From Ischnura elegans (lineage: Eukaryota > Arthropoda > Insecta > Odonata > Coenagrionidae): a stretch of 64,000 nt of DNA. The DNA lies in contig NC_060259.1 in NCBI RefSeq assembly GCF_921293095.1, positions 76,442,120 to 76,506,119 of the forward strand, in the 5' to 3' direction. The notes under the pieces were generated by a model that was not told where the DNA came from, ran no database searches, and was given only the letters and a program-made list of their open reading frames with translations. The translations under genes and the position numbers were made by a program. How positions within the stretch are numbered: the stretch's first letter is position 1; the number at the start of each line of letters is the position of its first letter. This document shows positions 21,101-32,739 of the stretch, in pieces.

Positions 21101-24100
21101 GCACAGATATTATATGCACACCTTTGGCTGGAAACATCTGCAAAAAAACATAACTTAGGAAAAACAGAAATGGTAACCTCATTCAAGCAGGTATATTTAT
21201 TTCCCAAATTTTGCATCGACCCTCATGCCCCATTTACTGTCTGAATGAAAGGTGGGAAAATCAGGGATGCCGACTTACAAAATATATTGGGGGGGCCCAA
21301 ATCAGGGATCTTGCCACGGGAAATTTTATGAGTAGTTAGTTTTAAGTTTTTTAGGCATTTTAAAAGAGTCATATGATCAACAATAGAACCCTGATAACTC
21401 AAATATCGATATCTGGACCCTCTGGGGAAAATCCACAAGCCTAACACATTTTTTCCTCGCACCCATAACGAATTTTTGAGGGGGCTCGGGCCCCCTCAGG
21501 CCCCTTGGACTGGGGAAAATCTTAAAAAAAGCATGTGAAAGTTGGCACTCATAAGAACTTCAACCCTTGCTAGATTAGTTTTTGTTAAGAGCCAATGACG
21601 ATAGACAGGGGTGGGAAGCCCCGAGTCAAGTAGCAGAAGGGCCCTAGAATGAGAAAGGCACTGAGGAGTCAAGTCCAGGCTCACACTGACGGAAGTATTT
21701 TATTTTGGGTTAATAGCCCTCTAGCTTTTGGTGAATAAATTGTCACATAAGGATCTATGCAGTTCAGCATTCAATTTTTGAAACACAAGCATCTTTAGCC
21801 AGAACTGCCTGTCTTTGAGTTACATTTACCCAGTGAGAAATGGGTGGTGGAATCCACGTGGAACCCACGTGGAGAATTAACGTGGATACCACGTGTTTTT
21901 GGTCGTGGAATCAATGTGGAACCCACGTGGAAATTTGGTGGAAAAATTAAAACAGCAGTTGGTGCTGTCCTAAAACCATTAAAACCTCAACCACTCTATA
22001 TCTAAACCTTCTATATATGTGTCTACGATTTTTCATGTGCTCTCATGGCTGCCTTTCCACGAATTATATAAAAATAGAATGTGCGATACATTTTCACATA
22101 ACTAGCGTGGTTTCAGGATGATAAATGACGCAATGTCACCAGAGGGTTAAGTTCCACAAATTAGAAATTCTGTTTAACATTTTATGATAATCACCACAAA
22201 TCCACTTGAAATCAACGTGGATTCCACGTGGGTCCAACCACTCAATTTCCACCACCACCAAATATCCACCACTCAACGTGGATTCCACGTGGGTTCCACG
22301 TGGATTCCACCACCCATTTCTCCCTGGGTATATTCATTTATGTACCGTATTTCTCCGAATATAGTCCCCCTCTGAATATAGTATCAATAATCGTAGTCAA
22401 TGGCAATGTGGCTTGAGGGCGATGAAGATTTGGATGTGAGGCTCCGGACCAGCTAGTCCCCCTCCTAATTTGGAAGGTTGAGTTTTGGGGGAAAAAATGG
22501 CCTTTTTCCATGGGCATTTTGGAAAAAAAGGGGGGACTATATTCAGACAAATACGGTATGTATTTGGACCTCTGTTTCAAGATCTTTTTTCCTCATCACT
22601 GAAATACAATGAATGCAACGGAGAAAGGGACATGAAGATCCACTACACACATCAACAACTACATTTGGAAGTTAGCAAGCAGCCAGTTTCATGTATACAT
22701 AATAATTAATTTCCCCACCTTGCGAGTACACTCTGAAGAACAGAATCCAACGTTTGTGTAATGCTCTTGATGGGGAGGTATAAGATGTAATGGTGTCACT
22801 GTAATGCCATTCACCAGTATCCCACCATCATAGGGCCTTAAATGAGATGTGTAATGAATGCGTACACCTGAGCTGTCATGCACTGAAATAGAATATAAAA
22901 CCAAATTATACATTTAAATTCTGTGGAATAATTATGTTTGTAATGGATTTGCGATATTGCTATTTTACAGATATAGTTTTACAATAGCTTGCTCAAGTAA
23001 ATCCACCCTGGTGGTGACAATATTTACATCCTAGACCCCACATTATTAAAAACTGAGCATAAAATGGCAGATCATTTTTTTCTTCAAATAAACTGTAAAT
23101 TTAGAAAATAGAGGTGGCAATAATATCAAAGAGTGCAGGAGGGTTATTCAACTATCAACAAAATATCAATTTTTTTTTAAACTTCATACAAAAAAACTAA
23201 ATTTCATACTTACATTTCTCAAATGATGGATTATCATAATGTATTTCCAGCATGAAATAGGTGTCAGACCCATCTTCACCAATTGGGAGGCCAACATGTT
23301 CGGGCAAGAATTCACCTGAAAAAAGACATTATAAATGTGACTAGGTACTTCTATAAAAACTCTTATACTCTTTACTCACATAAATCTACCAGTCAGTAAC
23401 CTTCTTTTTATTTAATTATCAAAATAGCTTTCCTTGTGCGCAATATTTTGAAGCCTGCCATGTGAGTGGCAGTGAAATAGTATACATGAATTGCCATGAG
23501 ACATTGCCATGGCAGTAATCAAACCATAGACCTTTGGCTTTATGGGCCACTGCACAGACCACTACGCTATTAAGATTCCTGAATTCCCATGGCCATTGTA
23601 CCGAGGCTTATGGTACTAGATGTAAAGCCTTCGCAGTCCATCAAGGATGGTAATGCAACGGAGAAAATCATATAAAATCTCAGATTCTTTTCTGCAGGAA
23701 GATATTGCATAACATCAAGAGGCAATAGAAGGTTAGGAATTTACCCTCCAAAGCAATGAATTTAATCCACCCACACTCCTGACTCCCACAAAGCCTCATA
23801 TCATCTCTCTCATAACTTTCTTCATTATAAAAATGTCTCCAGGGTACCTTCTTGCAGTAGCATACAAAGAATATACTTTTTTGGGAGGGCTTGCACAATG
23901 CAAGGTTAGGCTTAGAACACAATTTCAAATGACGACGCTCCAAATTTTTAACTCCACTCCGTTTCAAATTTTGACATATCTATGAGACAAAAAAATTAAG
24001 AAAACGCAATAGGGCTGGGAGCTAAGATGGTATGGATAGCAAACAGTACAATAGCTCTAAGCGTTAGGTAGTGGGCAGCTTAAACACTGAAAATTTCCTT

Positions 24101-27100
24101 ATTTATAGGGAGGGGCAGGCCCTCTTGGCCCCCTCATATAACCAACCCTACCATGTCCTTTACAAAATATGAAGGTACTAGTGAGAAGTCAAGCATATTA
24201 AAACAAGGGTCACACCCCACTTAGAGGAGTTTTACTTGTCATTCTTGACTCCTTGTTCAATGCTGAGCAAAATATTGATTCAGTGAAGATAAACATGCCT
24301 AGCTGAAGCTTAGAGTAAAAGGTACAAAGATGCAAATTAGTGTTTAAGTAATATTGCATGAGTAATTTTCATCGGCAAGTCAATAAACATGGGCCGGATC
24401 AGTAGCGTAACTACAGATAAGCTCTGGAGGGGGATGAGATGGCTTAGGGTGGTGACCTCCCACTCACAGGCAACATGGTCCGGGAAAATTTTTGAAAAAT
24501 CACTTGCCTGGAAGTACATTTTTCATCATTTCGTCACTAAAGATGTAACTTCAAGCAGATTCCATTAATACAAGACAAAACTAGATAATAGTTTTAAATA
24601 ATTTTAAATTTCTCTGAGGCTTTGGGGAGGGATCTATCCCCCCCATAGTTACGCCACTGGGCCAGATCAGTTGCAATGTTGTGGGTACCAGGTTAGGATT
24701 GTAAAACCATGTAAGCATGTATGCATTGAAAATTAAAACATGATGATCCTACCTTGAGATCCAATCCCCCAAGCAACCACAGGTGTTATGCAGGTTTCCC
24801 ATTCATGTGGCATTTTAGGAGAATAGCAAGCAGCACCACTTTGATGAATATGCTTGTCGTACAACATTTGTGCTGAGTGAATACTTTGCTTGGGTACAGA
24901 ACATTGGTATAATAGCATGTGGTGCACATGACGGTCATTCCCCGCTTCCAGTACAGGTGTATACTGCGGAGGAAGATATAATTTAATCTGACAAGATGTT
25001 CAGAGCCCATTGATGACCTTAATAATATTATGAATTAAACAGAAAATATTTCATGGATGCAACTGTGGAGGAAGATAATCCATATACCACCCAGATCAAT
25101 TAAAAATAACAAAGAATTATTTTCAATATTGGCTATTAATTCTCAAGTCTATCACATAGTATAAGTAACTGGAGAAAATGAATTTTTTTTAACCCTTGGG
25201 AAGCGGGATTTCACAATTTTAGCAGCCAGCCAGTGCACAAGAGAGCCCCTGTGCAGGAGGCACCCTCTGCCATGAAGTTTGGTCTGGTAGAGTTAAATCC
25301 CTTAGCGCTCCTTATGGTGCCCAAGTGCAAGATATGCGGGTGGCAATAAAAATTTTGGGTAAATGCCTGCAGTCAGTGCGCAAAATGTATAAAAACATTC
25401 CCGCACTCTAAGGGTTAAAGGCTGATACTGAGATTGAGTTTTTTATACAAATTAACAAACAATTTTGTAACCATCAACATATAAAAATAATAAGAAAGGG
25501 GATTTGATATTTGACATCTTAAACAAAGACTTAAGCTTTATAACAAAAAATGATCATATCTCTACCAAAATTAAGCCCATTGATATACATAAGAACTACA
25601 AAGATTCAAGGCACAATATATGGTAAATTTTATTGTAGAAAAATGAGTATAAATCTCTCATTTTATACGTTGTGCATAGAACACTCTTGGGGTAGTTGTT
25701 TAATAAACATCCATATTCAAGTTTTTAGCAAAATTTGAGACTCATAAGAGTCAGTTATCTGTGGAATTGAGGTGGAATAATTTGTGTGCTTAACCTGCCA
25801 TACACCTGCCACTGTTAAAACACCCCAATGTTCTTCCAATTTGATAAAAAAACATACCTATTCCACAGAAGGATGAACCAACCGTATCGATACTTACCCC
25901 TATCATATGGTGTTTCTCCTTAAATTTTGGAGCTTTGAACATCTTGCACCAATATAATGTATCAACATCATCAGGGATGATAACCTAAAGATAAATAATA
26001 AAAATTTAGATGAAAGGAGAACATTGGTACCACCTTAATGATCTAAATATCTTGCAAGACAATTAATTAACCCTTTTACTACGAGCCCATTTCGGGTGGC
26101 CTGACAAGGCTATTTTCCATAGTTTGCAACATTTCAGATTTTAAATTATTTCAGCTACTTAATTTTATTATTTATGGTGAAACCATCTTAGTAAGCAGCA
26201 GGGATAAAGCACACATGTATAAATGAGACGGCAGCCATTGAAAAGGATGCAAGCACAAAATAAAAAAAGTCAAATAAGTCCGATAAATTGGCCCATGCCA
26301 GCTTTCGTACAACCAGCGAGGGCTAAAATATTGGCCCAGTGGCAGTATAAGGGTTAATTTTAACTGGGCACTCCATAAAAAATTCAATTTCTAATGAAAA
26401 ATATTGAATTATCAATTGCAGTTATAGAAGCATAAATAATTAAAATACTAATCGTTGGAGGTAAAAATAGCTTAATGGATGATATGTAAAAGCATTCACA
26501 TACAAATCGTTGTCTCGCGTGAGACTTCATGGAATTAACTCAATGGAATACAAGCAAATTTGCAATTCCACATACATTTAATACTGTACGACTTAGGTTT
26601 TGATGTGGCACGTCATCATCTAATGATAACAAGGTACAGGGTGGCCAGATGATGACATACCATGTGGAAAACTAGGTCGTACAGTATTAAATTTATGTGG
26701 AGTTTCTAAGTTTTTTACATTTAATTACAATACCAATGCATTGCTTGGTACTTAATAGCTCTTGTTGTAGATTATCAAAGTGAAATCTGTCCCAAAAATG
26801 TCTAAATCCCCAAAAATGTATATGTATTTTGCAAAGGAAAGTAAAGCCATATCTGAAGCATAACATTAGACTGTCCATATTTTCATCGTTCCCTTATCTA
26901 ATATCAACCCTAAACTATTAGGGATGATCCTCATTTTACTCTGATGTTAAATTCCAGCATAAACTTGTGAATAGGCAACCCAGTGAGAAATGGGTGGTGG
27001 AATCCACGTGGAACCCACGTGGAGAATTAACGTGGATACCACGTGTTTTTGGCCGTGGAATCAACGTGGAACCCACGTGGAAATTTGGTGGAAAAATTAA

Positions 27101-30100
27101 AACAGCAGTAGGTGCTGTCCTAAAACCATTAAAACCTCAACCACTCTATATCTAAACCTTCTATATATGTGTCTACGATTTTTCATGTGCTCTCATGGCT
27201 GCCTTTCCACGAATTATATAAAAATAGAATGTGCGATACATTTTCACATAACTAGCGTGGTTTCAGGATGATAAATGACGAAATGTCACCAGAGAGTTAA
27301 GTTTCACAAATTAGAAATTCTGTTTAACATTTTATGATAATCACCACAAATCCACTTGAAATCAACGTGGATTCCACGTGGGTCCAACCACTCAATATCC
27401 ACCACCACCAAATATCCACCACTCAACGTGGATTCCACGTGGGTTCCACGTGGATTCCACCACCCATTTCTCACTGGGAAGTGATTAAGTATTGTGGGTC
27501 GCATAAAATCTTTCCCCGGCAGGGTTATATCTATGCATGAAAATAGCTCTACCCTCACAAAATTTCAAAGACAACATATATAATTGAGTATTTGAGACTT
27601 TTTCTTGGACATATTTGCACAGAATGTTTTAGAAGACTTCTGTGGTATATTTTAAACATTATCAAACATAAAGAAAATGATTTTTATGATGCATACCTAA
27701 TATTTTAGCTCTAACTAATGCTCTCAAATGCATCTATTAGACTCATCATGCACTTTATACTTACACCATCCATTTTAACATCCCAATAGCTGTCGCTTGT
27801 CTTCACAGAATCAGGCATAGCTGGGGGTGGAGTTCTCAGGTGCACACTTTTCACTCCGCGATTCTTGCTGCCGTGCCACAGCAACTCCCCATTGACTGGA
27901 TCTTCATCACGATAGGCCCATAACATTCGTATGGTATCATTCTGTTGGACCAAAGAGGTGAGTCATTTTTAAAATATAACAAATTGAAAAATAGCCGGTA
28001 GTAAAAGAAATAATTTACTAAAGAAGGGAAAATTTTATGACTTGCAAATAAGATTAGAAAAAATTTAATTTGCCCCTAAATCTTTGAGAATGAGACAGGA
28101 AAACATTGATATTTCATTTTTTAAGCCTGTGCGCTAATTATTGCAGGGCTAAGGTTTGAAAAGTGATAATGGTATACCTAAGGCTCTTACTCTGGAGGTT
28201 CATATTTGTAGAGATTAAAGTACATATAATGAAAATATTAGCATCATTATTGAAATTTTCTGGTATATGCTATTTATTTTAGGGATGGGTCGAATAGTAG
28301 ATTTCTCGAATTCGAATATCGAATTCGAATATTAAATCATTGCTCGAATATTCGAATACCTCGAATTTCGAATACCTCGAATACTAAACGATGAATGTGA
28401 AAATGTTTGACTAGGTCGCCTATGCAGCAGGAAACCCAAGATTTTGGCGAGTAATTGTGATTGCCTTTAAAGGATTCAAACAGGAATTTAGCTGATTAAT
28501 GGAATATTTTAATTTTATGTAAACAATAGGGTAGTTTCATTCATTAAAGAAAACGAAAGGTATTGATTGTGATTCGTTACCCACCAGTAGTGTATTCATA
28601 ATATACAAATTATTTCGTTCTAGAAATACCGGTTTAGACTAATGGCAATGTTCAATTTTACCTCATTTGAAAAAGGCCAGATTGGCGCCTATGCGATGCC
28701 ACTCCACGTGACATCACAGGGACTTAGTTTTTACACGAGAGGATCAGAGTTTTACATCGTCTGAGGTTACCAATGCATGCATGAGGCACAGAGCTCAGGG
28801 AGACATGTCTTAATAATCACACAGTCTGTTTGATAAGGTATTAATAAACCTTATTTAAGCCAAGCGCTACCAGCTAGCATGGTACTCGGCTACCTGCTAG
28901 CATCCTGCGTCGTAATAGCGCTCAGAGCCTCGCCCCAAGGTCACCTCACTTGCGGCAGCGGGAACCAGAACGACGTCACGCTGAGTTTTTCCCGGCATTC
29001 ATACTTACCCGTCGCGTTTTCGTGCGCTTGAAAATTTTCACTTTTAATTTAATCGCGAAAAATAGATATCGTCTTATAAAACTCTAAAAGCGTTAAATAC
29101 GTACTTCAGGAGTATTAATATTTCGATTTAGGCAATAAAAAATAATAGGAAACCACCCTATTTGAGCATTACGCCTCCGTCGTATTTCTTCTTCTTCCCG
29201 GTATTTATTTTCCTGCGCAAAATGCTTAAATAAAGTCAGAAATATGTCGTGTTTGGTCTTATTCTTTTTTAAATTACGCGCACATTACTAATATTTCAAT
29301 CCAATAAAGGTGTAATAACAATTGCCGAAAGTCATTGTTAGACACCTTTCGGGCTAGTAGATGACTCATGCAGCAGTTGACCTCGAGAAAGGGGGAAATT
29401 CGAAGCAGGTAGGTAGAAAAAGGTCAGTGGGTGAGAAAAGGGGGTGGGTGCGAGACACGTTTTTATTTTTCTCGCGTAACTTGATATTTTTTGAAGCTAA
29501 GGTTTTTGTAATACAATCCCTGCGCGAGCTGGGATCTTTTGTTTGATTTCGGAGAAGAGGAAATCGTCAAGAGTGGGTGAGGCGAATGCTGAATGGAGGG
29601 GAATAGCAGATCGTGGGAAATGCGCCAATGTCACTATCCCACGGCACTGAGTTCCTCCCTATGGTAGTTTCATCTCATGGGGAAGATTCAAAATAAGTGC
29701 CTGTCATTATTAGCCACAAAGGACACACGGCAAACACCTCCTCTCATTTTATCAAAAGATGGATGCGGGAAAATGGTCAGTGGGGAGAAAGAGGGAAGGG
29801 TGAAACAAGATTCTATTATTTTCCGGTAACTTGATATTTTTTTCAAAGCTGAGGTCTTCGTAATACGATCCCTGCACGAGCCGGGACCTTTTTTTGTTTT
29901 CGGGGAAGAGGAAATCGATTGAGGGGATGGGGCGAACGCTGAATGGATGGGGATAGCGGATCGTGGGAAATGCGCCAATGTTGCTATCCCACGGAACTGA
30001 GGTTCTCCTGATAAGGGACACCTGGGAATTTCGGATTTTTTTCATCCGATCAATTTCGGTTCCCCACGTCGAACTCTTTTCACCGCTCGAACCCGTGAAT

Positions 30101-30785
30101 TTGATGAATTTCGTCAGCTTGCTTAAAACGGCGCTGCATGCACTAGACGACTAGAGTTCTCATTTTTCCGAGTCAACTACCAACGACATGCGAGCGATAG
30201 TGTATGACGCGAAATTCATAGTATTCGAGGTATTCGAGACGGTACCTTTGGCATAACTATTCGAGATCTCGAATATCGAATACTTTCTATTATTCGAGGT
30301 ATTCGAGTATTCGCGGATACTATTCGCACATCTCTAATTTATTTCATAAGCAGCTCATGAAAATCTGCTTGTTTAATCGATTTCAGCATAAATACTTACA
30401 CTTGATCAGGTAATTGTGTTTTGAGAATATTTGCACGTTACCATGAAATGTGAGCAAAATATATTTTGCCTGCAAAATATTAATACTATAGTCTGCAAGA
30501 AAGCATCCATGACAACGGATGAACCGTTTAAATGAAAATATTCATCATTGAAGTAAACCATTAGGGTAACCTGTTCAACTCTGAGAGAGTGCTCAGAATG
30601 TAACAGTAAGAAGTTGTGGTGCAGTCACTCACCCCTAGATCCACGTCTTCTCCAACTGGTCCACATGTCACCCACGCTCGACGGAAGCGAACCACTGTGT
30701 GCGTGTCATTCTGGAAGCCACTTTCCAGGATAAAGTCTTGCTGTGAGTCCTTCAAGGGCGCACCATTGTGAGTGGCATGACAGTC
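17978..30785 (-). CDS. MOXD1: Copper type II, ascorbate-dependent monooxygenase, MOXD1-like (5' end missing)
   Basis: Eleven exons, in transcript order 30785-30633, 27941-27765, 25984-25898, 24963-24753, 23315-23214, 22882-22719, 21137-21021, 20524-20399, 20070-19880, 19438-19072, 18196-17978; 1914 nt, 637 codons plus stop, in frame through every junction. Domains: end of DOMON, then the N-terminal copper domain with HHM (first copper site) and HYDNP (third histidine), then the C-terminal copper domain with LLHSHLAG (HxH) and EEMC (methionine ligand). All copper ligands known from dopamine beta-hydroxylase are present, so the enzyme looks active. The family hydroxylates small molecules in the secretory pathway with copper and ascorbate; the MOXD1 substrate is unknown. 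The order and motifs fit MOXD1 better than DBH (for example NRGTKS-like NRGVKSVHL and the short hydrophobic tail). Signal peptide and about 100 N-terminal residues are encoded upstream and were not found. The last 16 residues are hydrophobic, as for a membrane or GPI anchor. Confidence 0.92.
18726..19026 (+). mobile_element. hAT-like MITE (H1 family) with 8-bp target duplication
   Basis: Termini CAGTGGTGCAGC and GCTGCGCCCCTG are inverted repeats. Flanks CAGGGATG (18718-18725) and CAGGGGTG (19027-19034) form an 8-bp target duplication with one mismatch, as expected for hAT. Inserted in the MOXD1-like intron between the last two exons. Confidence 0.8.
19072..19438 (-). CDS. MOXD1: MOXD1-like exon: acidic insert and C-terminal region
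   Basis: 122 codons read in phase from the previous exon. The first 60 or so residues are low-complexity (Pro/Thr, then Gly, then Lys/Glu, e.g. TTPAPPMTLSPTPLT, IEELKKRKGYTLDEGESVGG) and have no counterpart that I can place in vertebrate MOXD1; then SFSRHLQEVPWAEELLTRRI resumes family-like sequence. Acceptor TTCTAG, donor GTGAGC, phase 0 out. Confidence 0.88.
19880..20070 (-). CDS. MOXD1: MOXD1-like exon: methionine ligand and domain end
   Basis: Encodes GGYSTKEEMCLAFITYYPRT then SLAACYSMAPVQFF and VGVKEFYEKDMDTVE. The methionine of EEMC is the last copper ligand. Phase 0 in, 2 out; acceptor TCCAAG, donor GTAAGT. Confidence 0.94.
20399..20524 (-). CDS. MOXD1: MOXD1-like exon: C-terminal copper domain, middle
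   Basis: Encodes DNSYDFNYQQTRSLAQEVEV followed by LPGDELVTECVYETINRS, matching D..YDFNFQ...L.....LPGD.L.TEC.Y.T..R of MOXD1. 42 codons, phase 0 at both ends, ACTAG acceptor and GTGAGT donor. Confidence 0.94.
21021..21137 (-). CDS. MOXD1: MOXD1-like exon: second copper site (HxH)
   Basis: Encodes MFPAKGVHIISVLLHSHLAG then RKMRLRHLRGGKELHPIVE. The two histidines of LLHSHLAG bind the second copper. 39 codons, phase 0 at both ends; acceptor TTTGCAG, donor GTAAGT. Confidence 0.95.
21829..22328 (+). mobile_element. W-family MITE copy 1 (500 bp) with CACGTG-rich termini
   Basis: Terminal inverted repeats of about 50 bp begin CCCAGTGAGAAATGGGTGG and each contains several CACGTG and CCACGTGGA motifs. 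Same length and 98% identical by eye to 26979-27478. TA lies at both outer edges. It is in a MOXD1-like intron. Two short overlapping open frames here are from this element. Confidence 0.88.
22345..22556 (+). mobile_element. Short TA-flanked MITE
   Basis: Inverted termini CCGTATTTCTCCGAATATAG then TCCCCC, and GGGGGGACTATATTC then AAATACGG, with TA on each side (22343-22344 and 22557-22558). Lies 16 bp after the W-family element, in the same MOXD1-like intron. Confidence 0.8.
22719..22882 (-). CDS. MOXD1: MOXD1-like exon: inter-domain segment
   Basis: Encodes LHDSSGVRIHYTSHLRPYDG, ILVNGITVTPLHLIPPHQEH and GFCSSECTRK, matching the D.SG.R..YT...R.YDAG and IPP..... C..EC order of the family. Phase 1 in, 0 out; acceptor TTTCAG, donor GTGGGG (less canonical). 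Confidence 0.93.
23214..23315 (-). CDS. MOXD1: MOXD1-like exon: HYDNP motif
   Basis: Encodes GEFLPEHVGLPIGEDGSDTY then FMLEIHYDNPSFEK. The histidine of HYDNP is the third ligand of the first copper. 102 nt, phases 1 and 1; acceptor TTTCAG and donor GTAAGT. Confidence 0.94.
23440..23590 (-). repeat. tRNA-derived SINE head
   Basis: On the minus strand a perfect A-box-like TAGCGTAGTGGTC (23557-23569) is followed about 32 bases later by a B-box-like GGTTTGATTAC (23515-23525). The pair is a polymerase III promoter, but no cloverleaf is intact. Located in a MOXD1-like intron. Confidence 0.6.
24400..24659 (+). mobile_element. hAT-like MITE (H2 family) with 8-bp target duplication
   Basis: Termini CAGTAGCGTAACTAC and ATAGTTACGCCACTG. 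Flanks GGCCGGAT and GGCCAGAT form an 8-bp target duplication with one mismatch. Lies in a MOXD1-like intron. Confidence 0.85.
24753..24963 (-). CDS. MOXD1: MOXD1-like exon: first copper site (HHM)
   Basis: Encodes YTPVLEAGNDRHVHHMLLYQ followed by CS, then CYSPKMPHEWETC and VVAWGIGSQG. The adjacent histidines of VHHMLLYQC bind the first copper; the CxxPxMP and W.IG motifs are family hallmarks. Acceptor CCGCAG, donor GTAGGA; phase 0 in, 1 out. Confidence 0.94.
25898..25984 (-). CDS. MOXD1: MOXD1-like exon: start of N-terminal copper domain
   Basis: Encodes VIIPDDVDTLYWCKMFKAPK and KEKHHMIG. The D.TYWC pattern is the standard entry to the copper monooxygenase N-terminal domain and its cysteine forms a conserved disulfide. 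29 codons; good CTTTAG acceptor and GTAAGT donor. Too short for an open-frame scan, so it was found by walking the gene. Confidence 0.92.
26979..27478 (+). mobile_element. W-family MITE copy 2 (500 bp)
   Basis: Second copy of the CACGTG-rich element, exactly the same length and orientation as 21829-22328, with about nine substitutions and no length change. AA flanks both outer edges. It lies in the MOXD1-like intron between the second and third visible exons. Confidence 0.88.
27765..27941 (-). CDS. MOXD1: MOXD1-like exon: end of DOMON
   Basis: Encodes NDTIRMLWAYRDEDP and NRGVKSVHL, the conserved WAY..EDP and NRG..S motifs that end the DOMON domain, then SYWDVKMDG. 59 codons; acceptor CCAACAG, donor GTAAGT, phase 0 at both ends. 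Confidence 0.93.
28529..29158 (+). mobile_element. M1 MITE copy 4 nested in the 2-kb hAT element
   Basis: 630 bp, GGGTAGTTTC left end and GAAACCACCC right end with TA on both sides (28527-28528, 29159-29160). Complete inside the 28280-30336 element. Confidence 0.87.
29400..30004. repeat. Imperfect direct repeat of about 250 bp, offset 353 bp
   Basis: 29424-29652 matches 29776-30004: both contain GTCAGTGGG, TAACTTGATATTTTTT, GATCCCTGC, GAAGAGGAAATCG and a GGGAAATGCGCCAATGT end, in that order. The spacing is constant, so this is a tandem-type duplication within the hAT element. Confidence 0.75.
30633..30785 (-). CDS. MOXD1: MOXD1-like exon: DOMON domain
   Basis: Begins after a CCCTCAG acceptor with DCHATHNGAPLKDSQQDF and continues to HTVVRFRRAWVTC, the heart of the DOMON domain (compare D.QQDY and HT..EF.R....C in MOXD1). 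51 codons, phase 0 at both ends; donor GTGAGT. An upstream exon must precede it because an acceptor directly abuts the reading. Confidence 0.9.
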
Positions 30786-30984
30786 CTGAGGGGAAAATTT
30801 ATTTATTAACAATTGTTAAAATTGGAGGTCAATTTAGGAGAGATTACTGAAAAACGGCTCTTAAAGGGTTTTTTATAACCCTTTATTTGAAAAGAAAAAA
30901 ACACAGCAATCGCATATCGTAAACATTAACAACCCATTACCATGTATAAGGTATGATTCATGGGCAATGAAATACTCCCTAGTG

Positions 30985-31178
30985 TCCCAATCCTCCCTTG
31001 TCTCCCCTATACTTGTTTATCTTTCTTTCACAAATAGTGTATATTGTATATCTTTTGTATTGTGAACGATTATCTACAATTTTTTAATATGTTTGCATTG
31101 ACGCTATCGAGGGGTTAGGTGGAAGAGGGGACTTCTTAGTCTCAACCTCACCCGAATAAAGACATATTATTATTATAA
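30985..31178 (+). repeat. LINE-type 3' end with short repeat tail
   Basis: The sequence ends GAATAAAGACATATTATTATTAT. A polyadenylation-like AATAAA followed by a TTA microsatellite is typical of non-LTR retrotransposon 3' ends. No coding part is present. Confidence 0.4.
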
Positions 31179-32739
31179 TGCCCTAATTAAATTATAGATA
31201 ATCAATATCAAAATAAAAACAATAATATAATATATGGATGGTTAGGGCCGATCACAAGGGTAATTTATGGCGGAAGTGCACCGAAGATAATTATTTGTGG
31301 TTTAACTCATGCAATACACCGGCGGGAGAGGGGAAGCAGGCACCCAGCCGGACTTTGTCTCAAAGGAGGCATTAGTGGCATGCAGGTTGCCTAAACTGGA
31401 AATTTGCCGTCATATCGCACGCATAGTAAATCTATACATTTGATTAAATTAGCTATAAATTTCTGTTGTGTTATCCTAAAAGTTAACGTCATCATCTCCC
31501 ACTACTAACATAGCCATAGTTGTGATGGCTTGGTCCCTATACTCATTTGATCCCAGAATCCGCCTGATTTATTTTTATTGCTAAGCCTTTGGGCTCTCGC
31601 AGCATTCGCTAATAGTATCCGATTTAGAAAACAATCTTAGTGCAATATTCGATTAATTAATACACTCGTATTCGAATTATATATTTTTTCGATGCATCCT
31701 CAGATAGAAAAAAAACAGGATATTCCTTAAAAAATTGTCTTTTTCGTTTGAAACGGCATTACTTTCAACAGAATTCAATATGTGCTCTTTTCAATGTGAT
31801 TAAAACAAGGTTGTAGAGATCTTGGTCAGAGGAAAGCTACCCATGGGTAAGGTGTCTCCTGAGCGGTAGTATCGCGGGCAGTCGCCATATGGAAAACATT
31901 TTTGCAGGGGGATGAGACCCCCAAGATACGTTCAGGCGGGGGATGTAGTTTTGAGAATATGATCAACCCTGAGGTGTGAACAAGTTTTTGAATATCTTAC
32001 TAGAATCCTTTTGGCGTTCCTTGGTGATTGCCAAGGAGGCAATTGGGGCACCCATTTTATGATAAACTTGAGAATCAGCGTAAGCTGAATGATTAGAATT
32101 TTGCAGAAACCATGGGAGAGAAAAGATAATCATTCAAGACTGTGGGAAATAGGGAAAATCCCATGGCTGGCGTTATTCCATGTTCCTCATGAAACATTCA
32201 GTGCAGCAGTGCAAAGGCCCACCCGGATCGACTAGAATGGCCTCGAGGATTTTCCACTCGAAGTGAATAAATGCAGCCGTCTTTGCGATGTTCCCAAAAG
32301 AATGACGGCCGAAATGCCGTAGCTCAGGGTTGAAAATGAAGACGAGATGTTGAAACCAAAAACGACAATGACTACGCTACCACCTGGCGGGAAAGGGTTG
32401 CGTAGTCAAGGGGATTAAATAGAGGAAGCCCCAGGCCATCCCGTGGAAGCTAAATTTTCGTAGCCATTTACAGTTAGCGTACGTTTTAACCGATTTCGAA
32501 AATGTTTGCTAATCGGCGATCGATTTATTCTCATTATTTATAATAGAACGATCGATTTATTCTCATTACTCACAATATTATATTGGCAATCAAGAGAAAT
32601 AACCTTGAAAGGTAATGGATTCGACAAATCGCATTATCGCGAACATAAGTTTTAGTTAGTTTTCCTAATTATACCTCTTTGTCCGTGAAATCCGGATCGC
32701 TTTGTCCGTCAGCGACGCGAGTGGCGACTTATGTAAACC

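Larger units (their letters stand above)
28280..30336. mobile_element. 2-kb hAT-type element with CGAAT-rich termini and 8-bp target duplication
   Basis: Left end TAGGGATGGGTCGAATAG, right end GCGAATAGTAT-type inverted terminus ending CACATCTCTA. Flanks are perfect 8-bp ATTTATTT copies (28272-28279 and 30337-30344). Next to each end is a stretch of TTCGAAT/CGAATA repeats (28293-28385 and 30218-30335). No transposase frame remains. It carries a nested M1 copy and an internal direct repeat. Lies in the MOXD1-like intron between the DOMON exons. Confidence 0.87.

Noticed and set aside
22184-22416. Open frames with STWVQPL-like sequence, repeated at 27334-27540
   Set aside because: Translations of the terminal repeats of the W-family MITE.
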